A DNA stretch of 64,000 nucleotides from Doryteuthis pealeii (GCA_023376005.1 CM042143.1:78664778-78728777); one strand, 5' to 3'; numbered from the stretch's first letter, positions 1 to 9,947 are shown. Notes: generated by a model not told the origin, from the letters alone. Translations and numbers: made by a program.

Positions 1-190
1 GGGGCGTGAACAATCTTCACTTGGCCTTTGGGAATGAAACAGCCATATTGGATGCAAGCTTACTCAGTGCCATCCCCCAGCCGACATCTGGTGGCTTCGT
101 GGAGAATGGAGTCACTTCTTCATTGTGATTACTCCCAGGTCTACTCTAACCCAAAGTAGTCGTACCTCTTAGGGTCCCATCTATGAATCA
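1..190 (+). repeat. 3' part of a long tRNA-headed SINE-like repeat (family IV)
   Basis: The stretch running from a decayed body into a segment about 'ctcccaggtctactctaac' and 'agggtcccatctatg' matches the 3' half of the fuller copy at 8395-9000. The window begins inside it. It is followed by a TA-rich trailer that resembles the 65-bp module described at 36370-36500. Confidence 0.6.
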
Positions 191-369
191 AATAGATACA
201 TTTAAAGATTATTTGTATTAAATAAGAAAGCCATATAAACTGAGTGCAAACAAATGATTATTGTCAAATTTGAATAGTTAATCGAAACCATTTGAGTTAC
301 GAGCAAAACAAATTAAACTCGTAAGTCAAAGTAGTATTGATACAATAGTAATTTGACTTAAATATCGAA
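191..369. other. AT-rich trailer, no gene seen
   Basis: AT-rich sequence containing degenerate copies of the roughly 65-bp module (isolated phrases such as 'gccatataaactgagtgcaaacaaatgatt') that often follows family IV repeats in this window. No coding signal. Confidence 0.5.
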
Positions 370-590
370 CTTAAATTTTTGCCTACTTTAAGCAGCTCAC
401 AGCGGCTCTCCCACCACTGCGATCCTAACGTAAACCGCTGGCAACGGCTCTCGCACGTGTCACCTGTTTACACTGAAAAAGCATTGTAATTGAGCAGAAG
501 GACTCATAATAATAGGACTTTATCTGAATAGAATGAGTTCTGAGATGAATAGATAGTGAACTTTGAAATATCCCACCATACAGGTGCGAT
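370..590 (-). repeat. Dispersed 220-240-bp repeat, copy 1
   Basis: The reverse complement matches 11440-11680 and 24700-24905. Shared features are a segment on 'actcattctattca', a run of ATTATTATTGTAATC type, and a terminal part reading 'gtgagcggcttaaa'. Its class is unknown; it may be a non-autonomous DNA transposon. It abuts the RTE 3' end that follows. Confidence 0.65.
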
Positions 591-599
591 GGAAACCTG

Positions 600-780
600 C
601 ACATGGACACGTCAGAGTGAACCGTCCGACAAAGACCTGAATGGATCAGCTCTGTGCAGATTCTGGATGCTGCACAGTGGACCTCCCGAGGGCGAGGGCG
701 ATGAACGATGACAGGATACGGATGGCGAGAGATTTTTTTTTCATGGATACCCGTACTGCCAGCCAGCGTGTCCTGATGAT
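600..780 (+). pseudogene. RTE-type LINE 3' end (C-terminal remnant)
   Basis: Translation gives MDQLCADSGCC followed by AMNDDR, matching the C-terminus conserved in better copies here (54674-55300: YIDQLCVDAGCC...AMNDREGWREIVMD). These are the last about 40 residues of the ORF2-type protein, downstream of the reverse transcriptase domain. A T-rich insertion and substitutions break the frame. The element runs straight into an ATG repeat, as the other RTE copies do. It is 5'-truncated and dead. Confidence 0.75.
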
Positions 781-888
781 GATGATGATGATGATGATGA
801 GGAGAGAGAGGAGGAGGAGGAGGAGAAGGAGGAGGTTGTTGTTGTTGTTGGTGGTGGTGGTGGTGGTGGTGGTGGTGGTGGTGATGAT
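773..888. repeat. Compound trinucleotide microsatellite (ATG, GGA, GTT, GGT)
   Basis: A run of TGA/ATG, then GGA, then GTT, then GGT units. The ATG portion is probably the expanded RTE tail. The antisense reading gives a histidine/glutamine/proline-rich ORF that is only a translation of the repeat. Confidence 0.95.
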
Positions 889-899
889 TTCCGTTCAAA

Positions 900-1440
900 A
901 TCAACTTCTCATTTGGTTTCTGTTTTTTTCCGTCTCTTCGAAACTCATCATCGGTTGATACTAATTACCAACATTTCATCTCGTGTGTTTTATCATCAAA
1001 TGAATTACAAACATTCACGACGACCACGACGACGACGTATACGAAATCGAAAAAAGTCAACGCGTAAGAATTCCAACCGCAGTGGCACCAAAAATCGTTT
1101 TTCTTATTCCGCGAGTGAAAAAAAAAAAAAAGAAGGGGGGGGGCATATTATGTTTTGCTGTTTCGCGTCGGTTATGTTTCAACAACACGTGCAGACGAGA
1201 TTCTTTTTTTATGACTTCCAGATACATAGGAACATAAGTCATTAGGCGCGTCTAATATTTGAACTGATGGCCTTTCAGGCGGACTTAAACAGTTAATTAG
1301 GGGCACAAAATCAACATTGGTGTTTATGCAAAACGCGCTAATAGTGGGCGAGTTACGAAGAGACGAATAACTAAACAAGAAAAAGAGAAAACGTATAGCG
1401 TAACAATTTACTGGAGAAATGTATGTATCCAGGCATACAA
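900..1440. other. No gene recognised
   Basis: Mixed-composition DNA with short A, G and T homopolymers and CGA-rich stretches near 1020-1050. Short ORFs exist on both strands, but none has a recognisable domain or codon signal. Confidence 0.5.
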
Positions 1441-1463
1441 TACGTATGTGCCCGGATATTAAC

Positions 1464-1508
1464 ACACACTCACGCATACACACACATGCATACATACATA
1501 CATACACA

Positions 1509-1573
<65 letters not shown>
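1464..1573. repeat. (CA)n-(TA)n compound microsatellite
   Basis: Imperfect ACAC/CATA repeats pass into perfect (CA)n and then (TA)n. Confidence 0.97.
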
Positions 1574-1577
<4 letters not shown>

Positions 1578-1673
1578 CAACTGAATATGAGTGTTTACCT
1601 ATTTAAAATGACTGTGAAGATACATTTTTGTATGGGTAAAGGTTCAATCTGGCCTACTATTTTACCCGTGCAT

Positions 1674-1691
1674 TATACACACACACACACA

Positions 1692-1751
<60 letters not shown>
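1674..1751. repeat. (CA)n-(TA)n compound microsatellite
   Basis: (AC)n followed by (TA)n, directly abutting the 3' end of the minus-strand SINE at 1754-2003. Confidence 0.97.
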
Positions 1752-1753
1752 AA

Positions 1754-2003
1754 AGTAAAGTCGTCGGGGCGGTCTAATGTCGGTATCAGCCAGACTGCGA
1801 AGGAGTCTATCCCCTTTTCACTGGCGCTAAACCTAGGAGATTATTTTAACGTCTGAGGTGGAGCGCCACGCCTACTATCAGCTCCTCACTTTACCGCACA
1901 GATCCATGTGCTACTCATACGCCGAGTTGGCGGGGCCGGTATCGAACCAGGAAGCTTGTGATTCCAAGCCGAACGCTCTACCGACTGAGCTAAACCGGAC
2001 CCT
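1754..2003 (-). repeat. tRNA-derived SINE, family I, near full length
   Basis: Read on the minus strand, it starts GGTCCGGTTTAGCTCAGTCGG, containing an A-box-like TAGCTCAGTCGG. A B-box-like GGTTCGATACC lies about 35 nt on. An approximately 180-bp body then ends in CGACGACTTTACTTT. This is the RNA polymerase III internal promoter layout of a tRNA-derived SINE. At least ten other copies occur in the window, on both strands. The 3' end meets a (TA)n run. Confidence 0.9.
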
Positions 2004-2034
2004 CTATGACAGGCTGGGCTCTCTACGTAAGTAA

Positions 2035-2300
2035 GAATGTATATTTATCATTTAAAACAGTTAAAGTCTTCATACTCAATTGCAAAATTAATGTTTTAAA
2101 ATTCGATATATGAATGTTCATAATTTTCAACAGGTAAACAGTTCATTCTTAGTTGCAACATCAATATCTTAAAAGTCAATGTACTAATAAAGTCTACAAC
2201 AATTTGAACAGGTAAACACTCCATTTCATACTTAGTTGCAACATTAATATTTTAAGAATCAGTGTATTGATAGAGTTCGCGATTATTTCAATCAGGTGAT
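2035..2300. repeat. Degenerate tandem repeat, about 85-90 bp, three units
   Basis: Three diverged units share the pattern 'cttagttgcaacattaat', then 'tattttaaaa', then 'tgtattgata', ending 'caacaggtaaac'. A related single unit occurs near 11255-11320. Confidence 0.7.
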
Positions 2301-2307
2301 TACTTCA

Positions 2308-2505
2308 ACATTAGGAGTCGTCTTATAAAATGGACACGGCGATCTGAGTTCAAATTTTGGACCAAGCTGCTTGCCTTTCACTTCGCGATAATGCCCTTGG
2401 GAATTACATTAATCCATCTGTCTTCCTTAACTATAGGTAAATAATAGGGCTGACTGGGCTCTTTAGTCTTGGTAGGGCAACCCATCTGGGAGAAGGAAAA
2501 CAGGA
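2308..2505 (+). repeat. tRNA-derived SINE, family II, diverged
   Basis: The B-box region (gagttcaaattttgg) and the body (taatgcccttgggaa, gggctgactgggctcttta, gggagaaggaaaac) match the better copies at 7163 and 38238. The A box is decayed. Confidence 0.75.
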
Positions 2506-2599
2506 TACAAAAAAGTACTTCGACGCAAAGATTGAGCTTTAGCCATAGCGGAGGGTTTTAGTAAATACCTACATGAGTGTTGCTATTGTCTATTTAGGA

Positions 2600-2795
2600 C
2601 AGTGGTTCTCAACCGGGTGTCATATGCCCCCGGGGACCATATAACTTTGAGGGTGGGTTTCAGGTAAGCAAAAAGTATTTAATCATAAAAATACAATAGG
2701 ATTTTTTAAACGTCGACTGGCTATGGTGGGGTCCACTATAGTAAAATAGAAATCCAATGGATCCATTGGTAAAAAAAAAAGGGTTCAGAACCCCT
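2600..2795. mobile_element. hAT-like MITE, copy 1
   Basis: It begins CAGTGGTTCTCAAC and ends with the imperfect inverse (TTCAGAACCCCTG). The flanks atttagga and atttataa are an imperfect match, consistent with a decayed 8-bp target duplication. The interior matches 9048-9228. The CAG...CTG termini with an 8-bp duplication are the reason for the hAT assignment. No transposase is present. Confidence 0.75.
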
Positions 2796-2873
2796 GATTT
2801 ATAAGAGTCAAGGTTAGTGATATCAATGTTTGACTCAGCTTCATCTAAAAACTAAAACTAAAATGTTGCCCTT

Positions 2874-3490
2874 ACTTAGGCTAAACGAGCGGTCAGTCAA
2901 TCGGCTGGTCATGTCAAGCCCTAGTTCCTATATGACTGTCCCAAACCTATTGCTCTTATGGCAACCCCAACACTTTTTATCGTATATGTGATAGAAGGCG
3001 GTGTTTAAAGGTCTTCTTATCCCGGAAATGATGTTAAACTCTATCTGATGGCAAGGTTCCAGTTTTGGACGTCTGATTATTAATGTGTAGCACCCCTTCA
3101 TTACCATTGCTTGCAGGTCCACTCTGAACCGGAGTGGTAGTACCAGTTAAGGTCCCATCTATGGATTAAATAGAAAATTTGTTTATAAAAAAAGTTGAGT
3201 TTAAATAATTTTCTACAAAACTATCGCTACGAATCTTTCAGAAATTTGCCGGCATTAATCCGAGGTTTGATATACCGTAAAACAAAACAAACAAAACAAA
3301 CAAAATTAGATCCTTTCTCGAAACTGTTCTTCTACAAAAACACGATTACAAAACTACATCTGCAAACAACCTTCAGTCAAAATCAAGAAAAATCCTTGAA
3401 AAAGACATAATAAATTTGATCATCCCTCAAACCTACCGCTAGGCATAAATTAACCCTGGATGGGCTGAAATGCCGTTAAAATCAATCAAT
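2874..3490 (+). repeat. Long tRNA-headed SINE-like repeat (family IV), 5'-truncated
   Basis: Contains the family IV blocks in order: 'ctaaacgagcggtc', 'gtcaagccctag', 'ttatggcaa', 'gatgttaaactctatctga', 'ggttccagttttgg', 'aggtccactctga' and 'cccatctatgg'. It ends near 'tgccgttaaaatcaatcaa', matching the 8395-9000 copy. No ORF. Confidence 0.8.
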
Positions 3491-3572
3491 CTAAAACTAA
3501 AAAATCCATACTACTTATTAATTTATTTGTAAACAATTAACCATTCTTATAAAAAATAATTTTCAGTCATAG

Positions 3573-3825
3573 GGACCGGTTTAGTTCAGTCGGTAGAGCA
3601 TTCGCCTAGGTAATCACAAGGTTTCGAGTTCGATACTGTCCGCTCACTCACCGCATGAGTAGCATAGCTTGGGTAACTTGATCTGTGCGCTAAAGGAGCT
3701 GGTATCTGATGGTAGGTGTGATGCTCCACCTCGACAAAAATAATCACCCTGATCTAGCACAAGCAAAAAGAGAATAGACTCCCTCGCTGTTCGACTGATA
3801 ACGACAATAGGCTACTCCGCTGACT
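3573..3825 (+). repeat. tRNA-derived SINE, family I
   Basis: A-box-like TTAGTTCAGTCGG at 3580-3592, B-box-like GAGTTCGATAC at 3626-3636, and the family I body through 'agactccctcgctgt' to 'ctactccgctgact'. Plus strand. Confidence 0.88.
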
Positions 3826-4126
3826 ACTATACGGTTTCAAGAAATTCAAACAATTATATTGTTTACAGTAAATGATAATAAGTAGAAGACTTCAACGATT
3901 CGAGGAATACACAAAAAAGGCAAAGAAAGATTAATTACAGCATCCAATAAGAGCAGTGTCAATCTAAGGACAAAAAGTAAAACAACAAAATCTAGAAAAC
4001 AAAAATGAGAAGAAAAACAACTGTATGGATACTTCAAGCAACAAAATGAGGATGTTGCACACGAGATGATTGGACATGAATAAGAAGAACCTCAAGAGAG
4101 AAAGTGGACCTTTTTAATGATTAAGT

Positions 4127-4222
4127 AAAGTAAAGTCGTCGGGGTGGTCTAAAGTCGGTACCAGCCAGACAGCGAGGGAGTCTATCCCCTTTTCAATAGT
4201 GTTAGACCAAGGAGATTGCTAT
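4127..4222 (-). repeat. SINE family I, 3' fragment
   Basis: Only the last about 95 bp of the family I body are present (aaagtcgtcggggtgg ... gaccaaggagattg). It is broken at about 4222 by the hammerhead-like repeat tail. Confidence 0.8.
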
Positions 4223-4224
4223 GC

Positions 4225-4345
4225 TCCGATATACAGGAAACACCTGATGAAGGCCGGGGGGGTATAGCGACCGAAACGTTGGGATTTTACACACCACAAT
4301 AAAGATGAGAACAACAGTCAAGCCTCATCTAAAAAATTCGGACAA
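4225..4345 (+). repeat. 3' tail of the hammerhead-like composite SINE
   Basis: Begins CTGATGAAGGCCG, has a short loop, then CGACCGAAACGTTG, then a tail with 'aagatgagaacaacagtc' and 'caagcctcatctaaaaaatt'. The same module occurs at 7.5, 27.1-27.6 and 36.5 kb. Here one position of the predicted hairpin (C opposite A) is mismatched, and the head is missing. Confidence 0.75.
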
Positions 4346-4398
4346 ATAAATATCTTTTTGTTCATTCTTATTCTTAATAATTCATTCTTATTCTTATT

Positions 4399-4930
4399 GG
4401 GTAATTCCATGTCAAATCATCCAGGCCATGTTACCCATCTGTTTTCTGCAATTGTGTACAGATGTGGACTATGTTAAGCTCAGACAATCCCCAAAAGTTG
4501 AACTTCCAGTTCGAAGAATTGGCGGAGTTATGTAGATTTTTAGCTCTCCAAATATCTCGGGATATTGATCTTGCTATGAAAAAAATCCGAAATCATCAAT
4601 AACTTAAAATTGATTAATTTTCAGGCTTTCTCAAGAGCTTTTTTGGATTCCTCAGGCAAAAATGTTTTTATAAACCAATAGGAGTAGGGAAGCACTAGAA
4701 CTCATTTTACAGACAAAAATACATTACAAAAAGGCGCCATTTTTCGCCAACCCCACCAAATTTGGAGAGCTAAAAATCGACATAACTCTGCCAATTTTTT
4801 GAATTGGAAGCTCACATTTGGGGGAATGTCTAACTATAACACAATCCACACCTGTAGAAAATTTCAGAAAGATTGAATGGGGTCAGTGACAATTTTACTT
4901 TTTTCTGGTTGATTTGACATGGAATTGCCC
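4399..4930. mobile_element. Palindromic MITE (MULE-like) with 10-bp target duplication
   Basis: The left end GGGTAATTCCATGTCAAATC and the reverse complement of the right end (GGGCAATTCCATGTCAAATC) differ at one base. Both flanks carry tattcttatt (4389-4398 and 4931-4940). The inner sequence also folds back: 'agctctccaaat' on the left, 'tttggagagctaaaaat' on the right. The G-rich start, foldback form and 9-10-bp duplication resemble Mutator-like non-autonomous elements, but no transposase is present. The duplication lies in a TTATTC-rich context, so its length is somewhat uncertain. Confidence 0.85.
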
Positions 4931-5039
4931 TATTCTTATTATTTTCTTTCATTCTTTTTTCTTTCATTTCTTTCATTATTTCATTCATATTTACTGTCTT
5001 TCTATCTCATTTGCTCTCTCTTGTGGCCTAACCACCTTT

Positions 5040-5042
<3 letters not shown>

Positions 5043-5114
<72 letters not shown>
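5043..5114. repeat. (CT)n-(TA)n microsatellite
   Basis: (TC)n followed by (TA)n. The ORFs predicted across it are repeat translations. Confidence 0.97.
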
Positions 5115-5116
<2 letters not shown>

Positions 5117-5493
5117 TCTTAATTATCTATCTTGTTTTTCTTTCTTCCTTCTCTTTTTCTATGCGTCGTTCACTCTTTCTTCATTTCCTTTTTCTTCTCG
5201 CTCTCTTTTCTGTTGTTTTTCTTCTTCCGCTACATCACCAAAGTTAAGCAGCGATGAGCGTATTCAATACTTAAAGGGATAACCACTTAAGAAACAGCAG
5301 CTACTGTAAGCAACTTGATTCCTTTGTTAATCAAAAATGACTTGATTCGACATTAAATGACCCGTAAAGGGTTGATATGCCATAAAATAAAACAACCAAC
5401 TAGCTTTCTCCTTTTTTTCTCCTTTTATCTTTGTTTCCATCCACCTTCATCTGATAACCCTTTATATTCTTTCCTTCTTCCTAATCAACCGTT

Positions 5494-5497
<4 letters not shown>

Positions 5498-5557
<60 letters not shown>

Positions 5558-5614
5558 CTTTTTGTAACTCACTCTTTCTTTCTACTATATTAGTTCCTTC
5601 TCCCTAATCTGTTA

Positions 5615-5684
<70 letters not shown>

Positions 5685-5760
5685 CTTTTTGTAACTCACT
5701 CTTTCCTTCTACTATATTAGTTCCTTCCCCCAATCAACCGTTATCTCTCTCTCTCTTTTT
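5498..5760. repeat. (CT)n array in repeated blocks
   Basis: Three (CT)n tracts are separated by a repeated spacer on 'ttttgtaactcactctttc' and 'ctactatattagttccttc'. The result is an irregular higher-order repeat of about 100 bp rather than a simple microsatellite. Confidence 0.9.
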
Positions 5761-6370
5761 TACTTTCATTCTACCTTTTTTACTTTCCGGTATTTCTTCT
5801 TTTTTTTTAACTCTTCCGATGCAATTATTAATCGTTTGAAATATTTCTTATTTGTTCTCTTTGTCAAAATAATAAAAGACGTGTCCATTTCTGTACACAC
5901 CAATATATACATACACATATATATTGGTGTGTATACAATAACAAATGAGTTAATCTTTCCAAACAAGCGATGTGTCTATACGCGCATGCGTACCTGTGTG
6001 CGTGCGCTCGCGCATGCGTGTGTTGGTGACAGATTTTGTCTTCTACCAGACTTTCAGATCACAAGGGGACCTAATTGCTTTTCTCTTTTAGAATCAATAC
6101 TTAAGGGAGATATTAATATTTTAGAGGACAAAAAGTTACCTCCCTTGAACTGACGTCATACCCTGGGGATCGTTTAGCATTCCCTGCCGCCAACAAAGTG
6201 TAAAAAAAAGAAAAAGAAAAAGAAGGAAAAATAAAATAAACTATAGATTTGTTTTTCAATGAAAACAGACAAACTAATGTTAGTTGGAAAGACAATTTAA
6301 AAAGGATGACCGTACGCCAGGATGTGCTTACCAAGCGTGTCTTCCGTGCGCATTTTATTATGAATTTCTT

Positions 6371-6371
6371 A

Positions 6372-6418
<47 letters not shown>
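6371..6418. repeat. (AAT)n microsatellite
   Basis: Sixteen uninterrupted AAT units. Confidence 0.97.
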
Positions 6419-6592
6419 GACAAACAGCAAAAAGAATGATAACATTAATTCTACTGCAGACCACATGCTAATGACCATAAATCTATCACGATTCAATCAT
6501 TATCATTACCAGCATCATCATACGAGGTATCTATTCTGGACCTATCGATAATCAAAATAAGCTATAACTTGGGGGCACACACCCTCGGGGCC

Positions 6593-6623
6593 TCACACAC
6601 ACACACCCACACCCCACACACAC

Positions 6624-6673
<50 letters not shown>
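6593..6673. repeat. (CA)n-(TA)n microsatellite
   Basis: Imperfect CA tract followed by a perfect TA tract. Confidence 0.97.
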
Positions 6674-6675
<2 letters not shown>

Positions 6676-6778
6676 CAGTTACCATTAAATCCACCAAGCA
6701 AATAAGTATACAATCTAATCTTCGGGATTTTTTCACTAAAATCGATTACAAAGCGCCCAATATAAAGAGCTAAACAGA

Positions 6779-6900
6779 CGATTAAAATTGAATGGTTGAA
6801 AATCTACCGACTCAAGTTTCTCGCAATAGCGCGAATCTTCGAAGATTCGCGTTATTGCGAGAAACCTGAGTCGGTAGACTTCAAAACATTCGATTTCAAT

Positions 6901-6902
<2 letters not shown>
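6779..6902. repeat. Perfect-centre palindrome, arms about 62 bp
   Basis: The centre lies between 6840 and 6841 (TTC|GAA) with no spacer. The inner about 38 bp on each side pair with two mismatches; the outer about 24 bp pair imperfectly. A (TA)n run follows immediately. Confidence 0.9.

Positions 6903-6942
<40 letters not shown>
6903..6942. repeat. (TA)n microsatellite
   Basis: Perfect TA run between the palindrome and the mariner-type MITE. Confidence 0.97.
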
Positions 6943-6945
<3 letters not shown>

Positions 6946-7163
6946 GTGTGTTATAAAAGTATAGAGATTGAAGCTGTACTTACCAAGATATAAATGGATA
7001 ATGAATGGAACGTTTTTTAGAATACAAGGTGTGTCATAAAACTGCCGAGTTTGAAGCTGTATTTACCAAGATAGAAATGAAGAATGCATGGAACTTTTTT
7101 TCAGAATACTAGGTGTGTCAAAAAGTACAAAAGATATCGATACTTTTTTTACATACCTTGTAT
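6943..7163 (+). mobile_element. Mariner-type MITE array, two units plus inverted end
   Basis: Two units of about 90 bp run from AGGTGTGT(T/C)ATAAAA through 'tgaagctgtatttaccaag' and 'gaatggaacgtt'. A third AGGTGTGTCAAAAAGTAC follows, then its inverse, ending near 7155. Termini and TA flanks fit Tc1/mariner non-autonomous copies. No ORF. Confidence 0.8.
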
Positions 7164-7420
7164 ATAGTAGGTCGGAGGTCTGTGGTGTAATGGTTAGATT
7201 CGTAGGGTGAGGATATTTGCATTTCACATAGCGCTAATACCCCTGGTAATGGTATGCATCTAATTACTCTCCCTCCATCTATGGGTAAATAGTAGAGCAA
7301 AGTGGGCTCTTTAACCTTGGTTAGGTAATCAGTCTAGGAGAGGGAAAACTCTAAATGGAACCCTGTTAAACTCCGCTTAAGAAATTGAGTTTGTATCACA
7401 TCCAGCTCGTGTGGAGAGGT

Positions 7421-7422
<2 letters not shown>
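7163..7422 (+). repeat. tRNA-derived SINE, family II
   Basis: A-box-like GTGGTGTAATGG, then the family II body (tcacatagcgctaatacccc, atgggtaaatagtag, ggctctttaaccttggttag, gagagggaaaactct, ccgcttaagaaattga). The B-box region is deleted. The 3' end meets a 57-bp (TA)n run. Confidence 0.85.

Positions 7423-7479
<57 letters not shown>
7423..7479. repeat. (TA)n microsatellite between SINE and foldback
   Basis: Perfect TA run. Confidence 0.97.
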
Positions 7480-7481
<2 letters not shown>

Positions 7482-7940
7482 ATTATTCAGACTATAGACT
7501 ATTGTCTTCATCTTCGTTGTTATCTGTACAACGTTTCGGCCGATATGCCCTCCGGCCTTCTTCAGCTATTTTTTGTCGGACTCCGGAACTTTCTCGGGCT
7601 CAGGGACCTTTTTACGGACTCGGGAACCTTCTTGTCGTAATCAGGAACTTTCTTGTCGTAATCGAGAGCCATCACGGAACTTTGAACCTAACCCTTTATT
7701 CAGTCCACGGGGGTATCCTTTTCTCATTCCGCTAACCATAGTTGGATACCCCCGTGGACTGAATAAAGGGTTAGGTTCAAAGTTCCGTGATGGCTCCCGA
7801 TTACGACAAGAAGGTTACCGAGTCCGAAAAGAAGGTTCCAGAGTCCGACAAAAAATACCTGAAGAAGGTCGGAGGGCACATCGGCCGAAACGTTTACACA
7901 TAACAATGAAGATGAGGACAATAGTCCGAATAATCCGAAT
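7480..7940. repeat. Large foldback made of two inverted composite-SINE bodies
   Basis: The left arm (7480-7718) is the minus-sense copy and the right arm (7744-7940) the plus-sense copy, with a 25-nt spacer. Each arm contains the 18-21-bp variable repeat (frame reading VPDYDKK, VPESEKK), the CTGAAGAAGG-hairpin-CCGAAACG module (left near 7533-7570, right near 7857-7899) and the tail. The tRNA head present at 27.4 and 36.9 kb is missing. The right copy ends at 'caagcctcatc' near 7965. Confidence 0.85.
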
Positions 7941-8029
7941 AATACTAATCATCAAGCCTCATCAAAAAAAAATCCGAGAAATAGGGAAATCAAATCTTAA
8001 ACAGAACCGTTGATGCTTATTTTACCTAA

Positions 8030-8390
8030 AGATCGCAGGAGATGTGGAATACGAGTGACTGGTTACTTGTGATGACGTTCGCTTCTTCCTCATCTCTTCT
8101 CCAGCAACTCGATTTATCCACGATTGTCCGACTTCTACCGAGGGGTCTGGAGAGAAATTGGAAGGTAAACAAAATGTTCCATACTAGAAAATGAGTGAGC
8201 ATAAATAGAGCCCACCTCTGAGAAAAAATACCCACTCACAGACCGACAAAGATGGGAAAACTGTACACGTGCTATCCAGAAAAGAACGAAATCAAGGATA
8301 CAAAATGTACCCGGGTAAAATTAGCAGTCAATGAAAATTTCATCTTTCCCAGACAACTCATCTGAATACCCGTTATCAGTACGCCCACCC
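8030..8390. other. No gene recognised
   Basis: Unique-looking sequence between the foldback and a family IV repeat. Short ORFs on both strands have no recognisable motif. Confidence 0.4.
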
Positions 8391-8394
8391 ACAC

Positions 8395-9000
8395 GGCTGC
8401 CCTCTTTGACTAGGGCGTTAGAATACACCGACTGCACCTCTGCAGAGGGGTAAGACTCCCCCAATGAGACCACCTGTTGGCTGTGGGTGGCGACCCGTGA
8501 TACTTAAGGATGGAACCCAGGTGACTGAGCAGTCCAAGACATGCAACACTCCACTTTGGCTCTTACTTGAACTAAACGAGCGGTCGGAGAGGACCCCTCT
8601 GATCAATCGGCTAATTACGTCAAGCCCTAGCCCCTATATGATTGTCCAGACCCTATTGCCTTTATGGCAAGCTCGAACCCTTTTTATCATATGGGTGCTA
8701 GGAAGCGGTAGCTGAGGGTCTTCATGTCCTGGGAATGATGTTAAACTCTGTCTGAGGGTGAGGTTCCAGTTCTGGAGGTTTGGGGAATGTGGAGCACTTC
8801 TTCATCATCATTGCTCCCAGGTCCTCTCTGACCCGGATTGATGGTACCTGCTAGGGTCCCATCTATGGGTTAAATAGAAAAATGTGGTTATAAAAAAGAA
8901 AATTGATTATCCATTAAGAATTGATTTATTTTAAAACTTAGTTGGTATTAAATAACCCACTGATGTTGATATACTGTAAAACAAACCAAACCAAACCACA
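8395..9000 (+). repeat. Long tRNA-headed SINE-like repeat (family IV), best copy
   Basis: About 600 bp, with blocks shared by at least eight other places in the window: 'cacctctgcagagggg', 'ctgttggctgtgggtgg', 'cttaaggatgga', 'ctaaacgagcggtcggag', 'gtcaagccctagcccc', 'gatgttaaactctgtctga', 'ggttccagttctgga', 'gggtcccatctatggg'. It ends in 'gtaaaacaaaccaaacc'. The minus-strand copy at 50320 extends further 5' into a tRNA-like region, which suggests a pol III head. No ORF. Confidence 0.8.
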
Positions 9001-9047
9001 CACGAACCGGCATTTGAAAAGGATAAAAGTTTTACGATTGTTTAGAC

Positions 9048-9228
9048 CTGTGGTTCTCAAGCGGGGACCATATGGCCCCGGGGAACATATAACATTTTTT
9101 TGGATCCAGGCTAGCAAAAAGTAATTAATTATTAGAATACAATAGTATTTTTAAACATCAAATGGCTATGGGGATCCACCAGAGTAAAATAGGAATCAAA
9201 GATAAAAAGAAAAACTTGAGAACCACTG
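9048..9228. mobile_element. hAT-like MITE, copy 2
   Basis: Left end CTGTGGTTCTCAA and right end TTGAGAACCACTG are inverted. The flanks gtttagac and gtttagga form a near-match 8-bp duplication. The interior matches 2600-2795. Confidence 0.8.
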
Positions 9229-9239
9229 GTTTAGGATGA

Positions 9240-9677
9240 ATTGACGTCACATTTCTTTCTTACCGGGAAGCGGTTATCGGTCCAAGCTATGATCGTAACT
9301 GATCGTATTTTTAAAGAAATGGTAAGACATTTGCTAGATAGCGCTACAAGTGGCACTCTCCTAGATTTAATTACGAAATGCTAATGATAATGTTTCCCTC
9401 CTTCCTGAATAGAAGCATCGATTTCATCATGGACCGCTGTTACAACTTAAACCAAATGGATTTATGAATTATCTAGTGCATAGTTTGCCAAATAAATAAG
9501 TACAACAGAAACAATATCTTATCAAAAAAGAAATTTCTTCTAAACCAAAGATATCAGAATTTTATCATGCAATCAAAGCGGATAGTATTAGGTACAATCT
9601 ATTACCAAACTCTACAGCATTGAAATTCTGTAACCAAAATAAAATTGCAACACATCTATAACTAAAACCATAAATGA

Positions 9678-9678
<1 letters not shown>
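9240..9678. other. No gene recognised
   Basis: AT-rich sequence with no repeat or ORF recognised. Confidence 0.4.

Positions 9679-9720
<42 letters not shown>
9679..9720. repeat. (TA)n-(TG)n microsatellite
   Basis: Short TA tract followed by TG repeats, abutting the next SINE. Confidence 0.95.
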
Positions 9721-9721
<1 letters not shown>

Positions 9722-9925
9722 AGGCACGTTGTGTAATGGTTATCGTCGTACGAAATGGACACGGTGAGACGAGTTCAAATCCTGGATGAGGTTGTTTTCA
9801 GACTGGGTTCTTTAAATTTAGTTAGGCAACCAGTCAAGGAGAAGGAAAACTCTGAATTTAAACCTGCTAAACTCCGCTTAAGAAATTGACCATGGGTCAT
9901 ATCCTACTAGTGGAGGGGTTGGCAA
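9721..9925 (+). repeat. tRNA-derived SINE, family II
   Basis: A-box-like TTGTGTAATGGTTA and B-box-like GAGTTCAAATCCTGG are both present. About 60 bp of the body is deleted. It ends 'agtggaggggttgg' and is followed by a TATC/TA run. Confidence 0.85.
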
Positions 9926-9947
9926 ATATCTATATCTATCTATATCT

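Noticed and set aside
425..904. Histidine/glutamine/proline-rich ORF on the minus strand
   Set aside because: It is a translation of the compound ATG/GGA/GTT/GGT microsatellite and the RTE tail; the residue runs mirror the repeat units.
1754..2003. Functional tRNA genes at the many A/B-box sites
   Set aside because: No acceptor stem or anticodon arm could be completed, the sequences continue into shared SINE bodies, and several copies have broken boxes.
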